Source: Aphelenchoides besseyi (Eukaryota; Nematoda; Chromadorea; Rhabditida; Aphelenchoididae). From it: a stretch of 64,000 bases of DNA. Shown piece after piece: positions 1-20,040 of this stretch. Within the stretch, counting starts at the first letter, position 1. Every line of letters begins with the position of its first letter. Both the position numbers and the translations under genes were made by a program. The stretch is from assembly GCA_024699855.1 (NCBI GenBank), contig JAMPIQ010000001.1:13578001-13642000 (forward strand). Reading direction: 5' to 3'. The notes below the pieces were generated by a model, which saw only the letters and a list, made by a program, of their open reading frames with translations, was not told where the DNA came from and did not search any database.

Positions 1-1
1 G

Positions 2-1776
<1,775 letters not shown>

Positions 1777-2009
1777 CACTCAAGCATTAAACTTTGGTTC
1801 CTCTACACTCACTTCCAAAGTCAAACAAATTCCACTAATCATTAGATAGTCTTGTTTGATCGTTTTACTGTACAGTTGTCTTCTTGTATATAGTTTTACA
1901 TTTCCTTTCCCGGTGTCAATTCTACGGTTTCTTTTTACATAAAATCTAGTAAATTATAATAGTGCATTTAATCTTTTATAAACTTTACAATAAAAGTAAT
2001 TTACAATCC

Positions 2010-5000
2010 TTAAGCGAATGCACGTCTCTGCTCAACCACTTCGTCTTCTTGATAGTCATAATCGTCGACAGTCGGACAATTGCAGAAGAAGTTCATATCA
2101 CCGTGCTTCTCGTCAATGCGTCCAACTGCCGGCCAAAATTTGCTGGTGCGAGTTGAGGAAGTCGGGAATACAGCGGCAACTCGACTATACGGTCGATTCC
2201 AATCGGATGTGAGTTGTTGCGTTGTATGTGGTGCCATCTAAACAACAATGTTACTAGCAAACAAGTACTTGGAATTTACTTTAATTGGATTCAATGTTGG
2301 ATGATATTCGGATGTTGCAATCTTTTCAATTTCAACTCGAATCTTCAAAAGCGCTTCGATGTAACGATCAAGTTCAGCTTTTGATTCCGATTCGGTGGGT
2401 TCAATCATCAAACACCCATTGACAGGGAAAGAAACAGTTGGTGAATGATAGCCATAATCCATCAAACGCTTGGCGATGTCCATGACTCCAACTCCGAACT
2501 TTCCGAAAGGTTTGCAGTCCACTAGAAACTCGTGAGCATTCAAACCCATCTGATTGCGAAACAAGATGTTGTAACCGCCTTCTTCGAGCCGTTTGGCCAT
2601 GTAATTGGCATTTAAGATAGCGACTTCTGTTGCGTTTTTCAGACCGCTCGCTCCCATCAATCGAATATATGCCCAGGTAATCATCAGAATGTTCGAAGGA
2701 CCCCAAGGTGATGAGCAAACAGCGCCTTCGTGTCGTCCATCAACGAAAGGACTTATGACTGGATGGCCGGGTAGAAATGGTGCCAAATGTTTTCGTACAC
2801 CAATTGGGCCCGCTCCTAGGTTTGCTCAGTAAGAAAATGAGTGTTCTGAAACTACCTGGTCCACCACCACCTCGCGGAATGCAGAATGTTTTGTGCAAAT
2901 TCAAATGCGAAACATCACCGCCGTAATCTCCCGGGCGACATAAACCCACTTGTGCGTTGAAATTCGCACCGTCCAAATAAACCTGACCGCCGTTCTCGTG
3001 AATTTTCGCACAAACATCTCGAACACGTTCTTCAAAAACACCGTGGGTACTCGGATAAGTAATCATAAAAGCTCCGAGTTCATTCTTGTACTTCTCAACC
3101 TGAAAGCAAAGTCTATCAAAAACCATGTTGTTGTCCCAACCTTCTGACACAAATCCTCGTAATCGATGTTACCGAACTTGTCAGATTCCACTCCTTTCAC
3201 TTGAAAGCCACACATTTGAGCTGAAGCCGGATTGGTACCATGAGCCGACTGCGGTATCAAACAGATTTTTCGTTGTTCTTGACCCAACGAATTCTGATAA
3301 CCGCGAATGGCCAATAATCCCGCATATTCTCCATTAGCACCGGAATTCGGTTGGAAACTACAAGTATCGATTAGTATGTGTATCAATGTTGCTACGAATA
3401 GAGTTGTTTCCAAACGTTTGTATGATGTCATATTCATTCATTTGCTGAGTAAATTGCGTTCGTTTGTTATTGACGTGTTTGTTAGTAATTGAAGTCTCGT
3501 TGTTCATCGGTTCTACGTTATTTCAGCGCGTTGGTCGGAATTAACCAAGTGATGGTGCATTTAATTCCGTTATCCGCGCAACTATTTACATCGACTGCTC
3601 AACGGCTCTAATATTGGAAACAGTAGATTCGCACGACGAAAGCGTGGTCCTTCTGATGACATGTGAAACCTTTTGCGGATTGCAAACAGTACGTAATCAT
3701 CAAAACTTAATTAATTTCAGCTTAGGCTATTTTGAAGCACGAATTGAAGGCAGAAAAACATACGACTTACAGTAGCAAAAAAGACAGAACTTAATCGCGG
3801 TAAGTAAACCAAATGATACATATAAAACCAATCTAATTTTCTGTATAATTAAACGTCGATTCAGATGGAAACTCCAATCTCGCTGGAACATCGAGAAATG
3901 CTATCGGTATCCCTAATTTTACTGATCATCGATCGATCGGTCTTATTTCGAATTGAAAACCCTACCCTCTGAAACCGAAAAACACACGGTATTCAATGGA
4001 CGAATCCAGAAACTGTCAAAGGAACTACCGATTATTTTGGACGCGATGAGTTCGCATTGAAGACTACAGATGAGCAATTTAAAGGACTACTCATCCTATT
4101 TGTTGGACTATACCAGGCAGTCCCACCTCCCAGACTCGCCTTCAAGAACCACTGGATTAAGGGTGTGGACGAGCAAAAGAACTGAAGAAAATTATGACAG
4201 CGGATGAGTACAAGCGATTTCTAACTAAGAGGTGGATTAATAACCAAAAAACCCAAAATCCGGATTTTGGTAAGTTGCATTACAAAAGTGCAATAAACCG
4301 TTTTCTTCAAACAGATACGAACTATTACGAATCGCAACAGAAATCAGCGTATACTAGCGTCCCTGTTATCCAGTTAATGACTAACTATTCAAATGGAGAG
4401 AAGATCAAAAATGTCGATATTCCAGATCAACTCTTGTTAATCCGGAATATCGTATTTTCATTCAACATGCAAGAAGAATCTGTTATGCCAGCGAAATTAT
4501 CTTTTCGTAATCAGCAAAATACAACATCCGTTAGACCGCTTAAAACGTGTCAAAGCAGAAATGTTCAAAAAAGAAACCGGCAAACCGCATGTGTACGGTA
4601 AGTTCTGCTTTGACATAATTGGAAGCAACAATCGATTGAAAAAACAACAGGCGACGATTGCCTCCAGCTGAATGGAGTGAAGAAGCCGACACCCTAATTC
4701 AACGATAATTGACGAAGGTCTGACAATGATCAAATCAAATACCAGACGGCTATGTTCGGAGATTAGAAATGCATTGAAGAATCAAGAACTCTATCGGAAG
4801 TTAATTCTTCGTCGACTGGCTCCATTGCAAAACACCGGTTTGTTTTGTGTACTAATTTTCAACAACAAGCTCACTAACTCAGGTAAACTGTGTAAATTGA
4901 AGCAAATGGTGAATCTTCTCAACCCGTACGTTCAAGAAGCGTCTAATGATGTTTTCTCTCAAGTGAATACACCCACGACTGATTCGTTTAATTGTCTGCG

Positions 5001-7537
5001 CGAATAATATGGCACTTAGCAGACGAAAGAAACACAGTACGCCCACAGCCATATGCAGTCCATGTAAAAACTATGGCCTTCAAAAACGACAAATGTAATC
5101 ATTTCATCAACAATACACATTGACTTCAGCAAGAATCAACCCCAGTTCTCATTTCTCGAGAAATCGTCCAAAATGTTCAGGCACAAAGCAAGAACTTATA
5201 ACCAAACCGAAACGATAGTTACCGTTTTTCTTGTATTCCGCAAATGGCAAGAATTTTCAATTTTGTTGTTTCTCATTGACTTCAGATTAACGCTATTGAG
5301 TGATGAACTTTAAATAAACCTTACTGTACCGTTTGATTTCACTTTGAAATTTCCGATGCAAAATACAAACATTGATAAGGCGCTTTTGCATTTTGTTAAA
5401 TTCTTTTAAAAAATTTCTTTAAATGGTGGAAACAAAAAGCAAATCTACCTGAACTTGTCATATCCAGTGATCTCGCACAGATATTGATTCGTTTCGTTAA
5501 AGATCTGTGAGTAGCCGAGAGCCTGAATCTGTGGTGCAAAAGGATGCAGAGCCGAGAATTTGTCCCAAGTAATTGGTGTCAGTTGTGAACTCGCATTCAA
5601 TTTCATTGTGCAAGAACCGAGCGGAATCATCGAATGAACAAGACTCAAATCACGATTCTCCAGCCGCTTCATGTACCGTATCAAATCCACTTCGGAATGA
5701 TACGAATTGAATACTTTGTGTGCTAAGTAATCGGTTGTGCGAGCCAATTTTTGTTCACGTAAAATCGGAGCATCCTGTTGATTGATTCTCAGCTCAATTT
5801 GTTCCTACAATCACTCTCTCATTTAAGCCTTAGAGTGATGTTACCTTTGTAAGGTTTTCGATTCCAAAACAAAACAAAAGGTCCAAAACATCTACAGCTC
5901 CCACCGTTTCGTCAATCGAGATGCCAACATTCCCATCGTCAAAATGTCGAACGTTGATTTGCTTCTGTTCACAACGATCCACGAAGTCCTGTTTGTCAAT
6001 GGGACGCACTTTTATTGTATCAAAAAATTGATCATGAGCAACGTAAACTCCATTTTCTCGTAATCCTAAATCGTATCTTTAGTTTAAACTTCTGATTCAA
6101 TTGATTACTTTCAGCCAAGAAAGTTGCTGTTCTGTGAACTTGAGTGGCGATCATTGCTAAACGTTGTGGTCCATGAAAGACCGCAAACATTGCCGTAATA
6201 TTAGCCGTTAGAGCTTGTGCCGTGCAAATGTTCGATGTTGCTTTGTCGCGTCGAATATGCTGTTCTCTGGCTTGCCACGTTAAACGATAAGCAAGATTGC
6301 CGTCTGCATCGCTTCAACACTTATTAATAAGCTAGTTCGAAGTGGAAAACTTACACGCTAACTCCGACAATTCGACCGGGCATCATACGAGCCAAACTGT
6401 TTCGTTCGTCTCGTTGAGCTACAGCAATGAATCCGGGATGTGGTCCTATAATAATCATATGCAACTTGTTTTATTAGATGACAAATAAAGACATGTAATT
6501 CAACTAACCTCCGTAACTCAACGGTAGTCCAAAACGCTGCGCAGTTCCAACACAAATGTCGGCATTCAATTCACCGGGAGAGCGCAAGATCGTCAAAGCC
6601 AACGGATCACAAACCATAACGGCAAGAGCCTATAACCAACTCCGTTGTCTTAATCGACTATCATTTAATTCCTTACTCCATATTGATGTGCTTCAACGAT
6701 GATTTGTTCAATATTCGATGCAATCTTTCCTTCCGTATTCGGATATTGAAGTATAACAGCGGCAATTTCGGTGCTCAATTGTGGTCGATTTGCATCAAGA
6801 GGTATCAATTGAATGTTCAACGGTTCAGCGCGTGTTTTCAACAAATCGAGATTCTGTGGATGCAAATGCTCATCGTACAAGACGATTGATCGCTTGGTTG
6901 CTCGACAAGCCAATGTTAATCCTTCTGCACACGCTGATGCCTCATCAAGAAGCGATGCGTTGGCAACAGGCAGTCCAGTCAGATCCGATATCATAGTTTG
7001 AAAGTTGAGCAGACTCTCCAATCGACCCTGCGAAATTTCTGGTTGATAGGGAGTGTAACTGAAATCTCAACGCCTTATGCTTCTTAGCCTTGATGTCATT
7101 ACCTTGCTAACCATCCAGCATTCTCCAACATATTGCGTCTGATCACACTCGGCATAATACAATCGTGAAAGCCCATTCCAATGTATGAGCGGTAAATTTG
7201 ATTACGATCGGCAATCGATTTCAAATGCTTCAACATTTCTCGCTCATTCATTGCCTCCGGTAGTTTCAGTTCACGATTAAGACGAATATTCGTTGGAACG
7301 TTTTGATCACAAAGCTCTTCCAACGACTGAAAGCCATTCAGTTAGACATTTATGCTCGTAACTCACGTTATAACCCAAACAATCGAGCATTTCGCGTTGT
7401 TCCTGAATTGACGGACCGATATGTCGATCCGCAAACTTGCTGGTGCTCAAGCTGCGTTGACCATTAAGCTTCCGGCCAACGGACACTCCATTCAACTTAA
7501 TCACACGATTCAACGCGAACAAACTACGATGCATCAT
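2010..7537 (-). CDS. GLDC: glycine dehydrogenase (decarboxylating), P-protein
   Basis: This is the P-protein of the mitochondrial glycine cleavage system, a PLP enzyme that decarboxylates glycine and passes aminomethyl to the H-protein lipoyl arm. Twelve exons sum to 2,994 nt (997 aa, the normal family length): 7367-7537, 7103-7326, 6677-7058, 6509-6629, 6355-6445, 6109-6311, 5845-6065, 5449-5804, 3141-3357, 2856-3099, 2280-2815 and 2010-2237. The N-terminus ([11 protein letters not shown]...) is arginine-rich and lacks acidic residues, as expected for a mitochondrial presequence. ATG 7537 follows a TTTCATTTAG acceptor-like site. The PLP-lysine segment reads [11 protein letters not shown] followed by RGGGGPG, where the family has HGGGGPG. 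All introns are about 40-70 bp except the one at 3358-5448 (2,091 bp). The gene is convergent with the AKT gene, with about 230 bp between stop codons. Confidence 0.95.
3358..5448. pseudogene. outsized GLDC intron holding decayed coding-like sequence
   Basis: The intron is flanked by exons that join in frame (GYDKF / [14 protein letters not shown]) yet is some forty times longer than its neighbours. On the plus strand, 3866-4090 and 4194-4601 read as coding-like peptide, for example [19 protein letters not shown], then [17 protein letters not shown] and a segment ending [11 protein letters not shown]. Reading frames are interrupted by stops and several short acceptor/donor-like sites occur. 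The second part resembles, loosely, the end of an Argonaute PAZ domain (a tyrosine-containing segment, a proline-leucine stretch, then P-x-x-L...NQQ). I cannot establish this by eye. It is best described as a broken plus-strand gene or retrocopy inserted in the GLDC intron. Confidence 0.35.
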
Positions 7538-9538
7538 CTTCCGCCGACTAAATGAAAAGTCATTTAAGGTTTTGTTTTTATACGATTGCAATGACATTTG
7601 AGTATTTCAAAAGTTTTCCGAATAATCAGCGGCGGTTTAGGGTTTTGATGTTCAAAGGTTTTCAGACGCTTCCGGGGTCTCAGTTTCATCATTGACTTTT
7701 GGACTTCTATTTCGGTTCTTCTAACAAATTATTAGCAACAAAAGATGATCCATGATTAAAATGAGCGTGTTCAGATCTCCAAAACCAAGTAATTGTACTG
7801 AAAGTTATTGCTACAACAATCGTGAACTAACTAGTTTTTGTGCCCCTGATTTCTAATGTAGCACAATTTCCCATAACAATCGTACCAGCACATGACCGCC
7901 CATTTTTCCATTAATCAAACTAGAGACCAAGATCATTTCAAATGACAAGATGAGTGACCTTATCAGAAGTTTATACACTCTTATGCCGCAACTGACATTC
8001 CGAATTCATAAAAAACGTTGTGGAAATGTTGCGATTTGAATCCAATTTTGTTTACGGTCACTTTTTTCCTTTGTTCTGCGATTGATGTTGCGTTGAAAAG
8101 TGACGTTCAATGATGGAACGGTGAACATTTCGCACTTTTGTTTGAACAATCATCAATCATAATCAGTTAAGTATGCGGTTGTTTGTCGTCGGCGTTCATC
8201 TGGAACCCAAAATCGGAGAAGTGTGCTCTTTCTATTTTCCTAACACCAATCATTTGTGACCCAAAAATACCCGTACATCGGATTTACGGTAACGGTAAAA
8301 TTTCATCGCTATTTTGCAACATACTGACAGGTCATCCTTCAAACTAGAGAGCTTTTGTGTTCCGTTTTCCAGTATCTTGATCACTTCAAAAAACGTGAAA
8401 TACGGTAATCTAAACCCGATCTGGCGTTTGTTGTTGTGATTGATCAACACGCACGCCAACCTTGAGCTCAAAATTTGGAAACAAAGTCGAGCAAAACGTG
8501 TGCTTGAGATTAAGCCTTTGGAAAAGTCCCGTTCACTTCCGAAACCGGTGTCTCGAAATCGCTTTTGTCTTACGATCCATTTGCCGTAATCACTAATCGA
8601 ATTAGCAGCTCGATCAAACACCTGACGATATTTATGCTCGAAACCATCTATCATCATTGCTGTACACGTAAGTTCGCGTGTTTCGTGAATCACTTTTGTT
8701 TTTCGAATTGCGCAGAATTCGTAGCAGAAAAGCACCACAGGGATTTTAAACTTGTGACTCCAATATCAAGGTTAACTCGTTTCAAAACATCGACTGATCA
8801 TTGAGACTCGGCAAAGGTCCAAAAATTACGGTAAGAATATTTGCATGGGACGTTGAAAAGACACAAGCTCGAAAGGTATTCGACTTGGTTGTAGGTTAAA
8901 AAGAACAAAACTCTCAAAGTGCATTCAAATGTTGAATTTCAGTTCAATTGATCGGATTGCTTTGAAAAAATGTAAAAATCGACTTACCGTTTCAATTAGC
9001 CAACTTTCAATTGAGCTTTGGAGCGAATCTGAAGATAAGTTCGATTAGAAATCAAATTGTAAGGCGAATCTTTTGAACTGATTTGCTACAAGAAGATGAA
9101 CCAAATCAACGGTTCAACGCTTGTGCCTTCATAGCTCCGCGTAAACACTGTAGAAACCAAATTCGTGCATCATCTGATTTCTAACGCGTTCGCCAACTTC
9201 CGCAATCACTATCGTATCATGTCAATCATGAGATCAGCAACATTGTGATTTAAAGGCTATGAAGGCGGAGTTGAAAAGTCAACTTGACGGAATCCGCCGG
9301 TTATTCGAATCATCCAATTTCTCAACTGTTTTTCAATTGCTACATACCGGAACTTTCCTGTCATATGATCTCATCAACAAATTTGCTATAAAAGTCATGA
9401 TTGAAATGTCAATCCCATTGAATAACTCCTTTGGTTTGTCAAGATGTTCAAAACCACACGGTAAGTTTATCCAATTACGTGCAATATAGGACTTCTTACA
9501 GGCACTTGGCTGCTTCGATTTTCACTTTCAAACAAACG
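7538..9538. other. intergenic, AT-rich, with scattered TTACGGTAA-like repeats
   Basis: This is the region upstream of GLDC (-) and of the acetyltransferase gene (+), so it should contain both promoters. No convincing gene is seen. ORFs of 162 codons (8250-8738, -) and 79 codons (8565-8804, +) lie on opposite strands of the same sequence and show no recognisable motif. Short ACGGTAA/TTACGGT repeats recur near 8283, 8290, 8401, 8583 and 8826. A short ORF at 9259-9489 (+) may be 5' UTR or an unrecognised exon of the downstream gene. Confidence 0.4.
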
Positions 9539-10477
9539 ATGTCGACCGGTTGTCGTTATGCATCCATTATGACTGCTCGAATGCCTTGTATCGACGAGAA
9601 CTGGGAAGTACACCCACAGCGACAGGGAATCAGAATCGAAATTGCGACCACAAACGAACGCGATGAACTGCTTCAGTTCTTTCTTCGCGAATTCTCAGCT
9701 CGTGAACCCATTTGCCATCAACTCGGAATACCCGAAAGCGAATTGGCGGAGTTTGCTCAACCGATTGTAGACAAAGCCCTAACATTGCCGTACACTATGC
9801 TTGCGTATGATGAGAATCAACTTTGCGGAGTGCTAGTGAACACAGTGAAGAAAAACGATCGATCCAAACTTCAATTTCCTCCAAATGGTGATGTTCATAA
9901 AGGTGATTAAACAACGAAGTTTGTAATGATGTTGCATATAAACTCATTTAACTTTCATTTGTTTCAATTCAAGAAAAATATTACAGGTGATGCTAAAGGT
10001 TATTCTACTAGACGCATGGAATACTGGGGCTCTTTGTTGGATAGTAAGTTAACAATTTAATGGGAATACAAATATGAATTTTAGGAGTTGAATCGATGAG
10101 TCCATATCATCTCAGCAAAGAAGTTCAGTATGTTTTGCATATTGAAATGGGCACGGTCTTGAAATCTCACGAGCAACAAGGTGTTCTCAAAAAGATGTTG
10201 GTCAAAACGGCGAAAGAAGCCGTGAAAGATGGCCTGGAATACGCAGATTCAGTGGTCACAGCTCGTGGATCTACCGGAGCGTGTGTTCATGTAAGTTCTT
10301 CTCGAATTCATAATAACTTTCGATCTTAAGGTCGGAATGAACAAACCCTTCTTCATCTCTTATCGCAATGTGATTGACGAAGGAAAACCAATTTTCACGG
10401 CCCCGATGATCGACGGTTGTACAGAAATCAGCCTCGTGGTTGGAAATTTAAAAAAGATGGCAAAAGCATCCGTTTAA
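9539..10477 (+). CDS. GNAT-family N-acetyltransferase (arylalkylamine/dopamine N-acetyltransferase-like)
   Basis: The product is a predicted acetyl-CoA-dependent amine acetyltransferase. There are four exons: 9539-9902, 9987-10044, 10085-10290 and 10331-10477. Splices keep frame throughout (for example HKG / DAKGYS and CVH / VGMNKPFF). The start of the domain has the signature LLQFFLREFSAREPICHQLG, which matches the conserved N-terminal helix of animal arylalkylamine N-acetyltransferase-like proteins (F-L-x-x-x-F-x-x-x-E-P). It is followed by MLAYDENQLCGVLVNTV (beta strand) and an acetyl-CoA-binding region around KSHEQQGVLKKMLVKTAKEA. ATG 9539 is chosen because it follows a TTTCACTTTCAAAC leader and lies in frame; an in-frame ATG at 9431 is possible. 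The substrate cannot be read from the sequence. In nematodes such enzymes inactivate biogenic amines. Confidence 0.8.
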
Positions 10478-10785
10478 TTCAATTGTTTTAAAACGTTAAC
10501 TTGTAAATAAAAACGTTTGATTCACAACAATTCCACCAATTTCGAAGCTTGTTACTATTGTCATAATGAGTTGCTATAAACACCATTTTATTGTACAAGT
10601 TTTATCTTTGAATTATAAAAGCACCATAGAATTTAGATACCATCTTTACTTGAACCCGGACCATCAAGCGAGTATTGACGTAAGTCCTTTGAATTTGAGC
10701 GCGATATTGAGCTCAATAGGGACGAAATTGAATTAGCCGATTGTCGTAGACGATTGTATATCGGCGCACACATGCGAATAGCAAC

Positions 10786-16517
<5,732 letters not shown>

Positions 16518-18487
16518 TGAGTGATGATCGATTGCTTTTCATGCTTTAAATTTGTTGCAAAACGTTGATTGTAACACGAAGAATGGCGGTTCGAAAGATG
16601 TTCGTGTGTTGAATAGATGGCTCATTAATATCCAAAATGTCTACGATGTCGAGTTCAACTTCGATCTAAATCATTTCAATTGCAAGTGACATTCAACAAA
16701 AACGAATGATGCATTAAAAGAGACAACAACTCGACTAGTCCTAATTCAACCAATTACCGTATGAGGTGCAGAGTCGAAAAAACAAAGTGAACAACAACCG
16801 AATGCTTATCGGCTCTACGGATTTGAAAAAACAACCCCAACGGCCTTCGAAGAAGAGTTTGCGCAATGTGCCACCCTAATGGCGGAAATAATCCGAGAGT
16901 GTCTATCGTCCCCGCATTTCTCATGGACCACCAATTTTATGTTCCATCAACCCCGTTGCGCAGTTTTGGGTGAAGAACAAAATGCCGGCAGGCACAATGT
17001 CGGAAAACGGAATTGATACGCTACTCCATGGGTGGACATTAATCCCAAAAGTTCGTAGGTTCCGTTAAAAGCATTAAAATTCTTCGCTTCCCATTGTTAA
17101 CAGTGTGAATTAATCGGCCATGACCTTCGAATAGCTAAAAAAACTATCTGCCCTTCGTTTCCAATTCCTTCAACACCAAAGCAAACGGACGTATATTCAG
17201 AGCGGATTTCGGAATTGTCAGAAATTCGGTTTGAATGTGACATTCGAAGCTCAAGAACGAACAAATGGTGTCGAATGAACGCAAATTGAATCAACTCGTT
17301 AAACGACGAGAATCAAAGCTGTGGACAGAAAAGCAACTTGGCATATGGAACGCGTACAAAATCGAAAGAGAAGTTGATTGGATGGTCATTCGAAAGCTCT
17401 GTTTCGTAGGCCGACAGAAATGCTCAGTAAACAAACAATCGGTCTTATCGACATCCTTCATCTGCCAAAAGACGAAAGTTTGTCTCTACGCACAGCAACT
17501 TTTATGAGCCCAATGATTCCGCGACTTCAGTCGATTTCAATTGCCAATAACTTTGATTTATGTTCTGAAACTTTAAAGTTCCAACTAGCATACGACAATC
17601 GTACAGTAGTCAAGTGTCAAGACGAAATCGACTCCGGGCGTGATTTGAATAAGACTCCAACAGTTTTTATTGAAAGTATAATAAAATTTTATGATAAAAC
17701 AAAAGAAACTCTTTGACCCGAAAAAAGTTGTTGGCGTCGACCATCGGAATCTCTTCTCGACCTTCCTTCTTTTCAACTTTCTCTGAAGGCCATTTTTTTG
17801 AAACGCCCCATTGGAGAATTGAAAATTCCGCCTTGTCGTCGTTGTTGCAGTTTCAAACTCCACCGACTTTTCCTGCCACACACCAAAATCTTCGTTTTGT
17901 CATTTTGCCAAACGTCGTCCCTTCGAAGGTCGAAGAAGAACGACCGGAAATCAGTCAAAATGTCTTTTTTCGGCTCTCAAAACCCTCATGTTGCCTTCAC
18001 ACCAACATCGTTGGACTGACGATAAGTTCATGATGATATCAATCATCCATTTCACTTCTGATGGTAATCGATTTAAAAGCTGTGTCTTCTACTAAGGTCG
18101 AGGAGTTCTATTAAAAAGTGTTGATTTTAGATATGAAATCAGAGTGCTTTTAAATTGATTGTATCGACTCTCTGACTTGTTAAGAACAGTAGTTGGTCAA
18201 CAACAATCACGACGTTATCGTAGTCTTTATTAAAAGCAAATTTGTACTTCAAACATCAAAAACTGTGTTCTCGGAAATACAATTTGAAATTTTTCGCAAC
18301 CAAACATGAGAATCAAAGCAGAAACACAGACCGACAATGAACTAAGTTCAACCTAAAATTTGTACTAAAAGCTTAAAACTTTTGCTTAAAGTTCGAGAAT
18401 ACAATCAAATTTGATGGTTTCTTTAGTCCTGTAGAACTTCTGTGCAGTTAAGTGTAGGTTTCTTTCCGTAAATTGAGTCCTTCAGAG
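16518..18487 (+). pseudogene. decayed Argonaute-like sequence (about 16.76-18.05 kb)
   Basis: This lies between the TMEM151 start and the receptor gene and has no intact gene. Plus-strand translations in shifting frames contain peptides that line up, in order, with an Argonaute layout. Near 16,930-17,060 there is a segment ending TPWVDI and then VGSVKSIKILRFPLLTV, like the L1 linker. Near 17,225-17,400 there is FGLNVTFEAQERTNGVE, then QLGIWNAYKIEREVDWMVI, like the L2-MID junction pattern G-x-W-N...W-x-V-I. Near 17,880-17,920 there is NLRFVILPN, like the first MID strand. Stops and frame changes interrupt all of it. No PIWI catalytic motif is visible. The assignment is by pattern only; an unrelated decayed gene is quite possible. 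Confidence 0.35.
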
Positions 18488-19630
18488 ATGAACAATTCCG
18501 ACGACTGGTTGTTTTCGCTTTTTCATCAACTGAATTATACTTCTTCATTGATCATCGGATTCTTTCTCATCGGTCTCTTCTTCTATCTTCTAAAGTTTAA
18601 AACTTGCGTTCAATTGAAACCTTATGCTACGATTTTGATGTACAGTGTAATCAGCGATGGCTTTTATTTACTAACTACATGGTTAACTCAAATGGTATGA
18701 ATCGTTTATAGACCCGACTTACAATTATGTTTTAGCGTATCAAGTTTGTCAATCCGACGATCATCGCTTTTTTCATGGGTCCAATCGTTCTGGTGAAACC
18801 ACAATACCAAATCCTGGTGGTTGGAATTTGGTCCACGTCTTTGACTCTCGGCTTCTTAACATTGTTCCTAATGCATTATTTCCGTTACTTTACAATCAAA
18901 AAGTAAGTCCAACGGTATTCATTTGTACTAAGATTATAATCAGTGGTTGCCATCCAAATTCTCGACAAACATTCGTTTGTTGTCTTTTGGTCTTCTTGTT
19001 GGCCGTTGGAAACTTTCTGATGTGTGTCGGACCTCAACTCAAATTCATGTTCTCAAGTGAAATAAAGGAAATAGCATTTTCAAACGAGGTATTAAGCGAA
19101 ACGTTGCAATGATCTTAATCAAATGTTGCAGGAGAATTCCACTGCTATTTGGTTCATTACGTACGTTTGTGCCGTGGTTTTATTTTGCTATTTCGGCAGT
19201 TTGTTATTGGCAACTCAGACCATTAGATTGACCAGAACGCATTCCGTATTATTGTCGACTCGAACAGTGAAAATGCAGAACGAATTGGGTCGAGCTTTGC
19301 TCATTCAAGTAAGTACCCAACATAACATTCGACTATTCAACGAATCTTTTTTAGCGTCTGCTTCCATTGCTTTCCATCGGACCCTCTCTTTTGGTTCATT
19401 TCTTCGTTTTTCTTAATGTAAACGTTCAGCCATTCTTCGAGTTGGCCATGCTACTTATCAGTTGGTATCCGGTATTCAACGTAGTGACCATCTTGTATAC
19501 CGTAAAAACGTATCGTCAATTTATCAGCCAAAAGCTCTCCAACCTTTTCCGTCAGAGACGTGAACATGTCGTCGACATTTCAGTTCATCATTCGAGTACT
19601 AACCATACTCCACTATTTCACATTGCTTAA
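18488..19630 (+). CDS. nematode-type seven-transmembrane chemoreceptor (Srd/Str-like GPCR)
   Basis: Five exons (18488-18694, 18736-18902, 18944-19088, 19132-19308, 19355-19630) give 323 aa, the usual length for nematode chemoreceptors. Seven hydrophobic segments are visible, starting with SLIIGFFLIGLFFYLL, then YATILMYSVISDGFYLL. The third segment ends MHYFRYFTIKK, in the position of the family's H-x-x-Y-R-Y motif. Before TM6 there is the typical MQNELGRALLIQRLLPLL, and TM7 contains SWYPVFNVVTILYTVKTYR, matching the worm W-x-P-x-x-N...YR signature. The tail is short and hydrophilic. A likely acceptor (CCTTCAG) lies immediately before the ATG and could serve trans-splicing. Ligand and expression cannot be inferred. 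The exact worm subfamily is uncertain. Confidence 0.8.
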
Positions 19631-20040
19631 ACTTTTTTGTAAAAAACATTGTATTTGATCGTCAAACGTTTATTGAAATCTAATCTCGAAGTGATATTCG
19701 TAGAAGATAAATTATTTTTAAAGTGTAACTTATGTCATGTTTTATTGCCGTTTGTTGGAAAAATATGAACATCGCAGAGGCTCATAGCAAACTTGTAAGA
19801 CAAGGAATTGAGGTTTTAAAGCCAAAAAAGTTCAAATTAAACTTAAAAGCATTAATTGAAATCTATGGCTGATAGTTTTCGCACTGATAATGAAAATCTA
19901 CAGCGGTGAAACAAACGATTGTAATCAATTTGCATATTCAATTTTCATATACGGATCTTCAAATCGCTGTTTTTATTTGCGTTTCATTCCGTTTGATTGG
20001 ACGCTTAACGGAACTCTCGTCTTCGCAACTGATCATAGCA
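19631..20040. other. intergenic, nothing recognised
   Basis: AT-rich spacer between two plus-strand genes. It should contain the 3' UTR of the receptor gene and the promoter of the pseudokinase gene. No repeat, RNA gene or coding-like stretch stands out. Confidence 0.5.

Noticed and set aside
8250..8738. 162-codon ORF on the minus strand
   Set aside because: No domain pattern, no splice or start context, and the opposite strand is also open over part of it; treated as chance.
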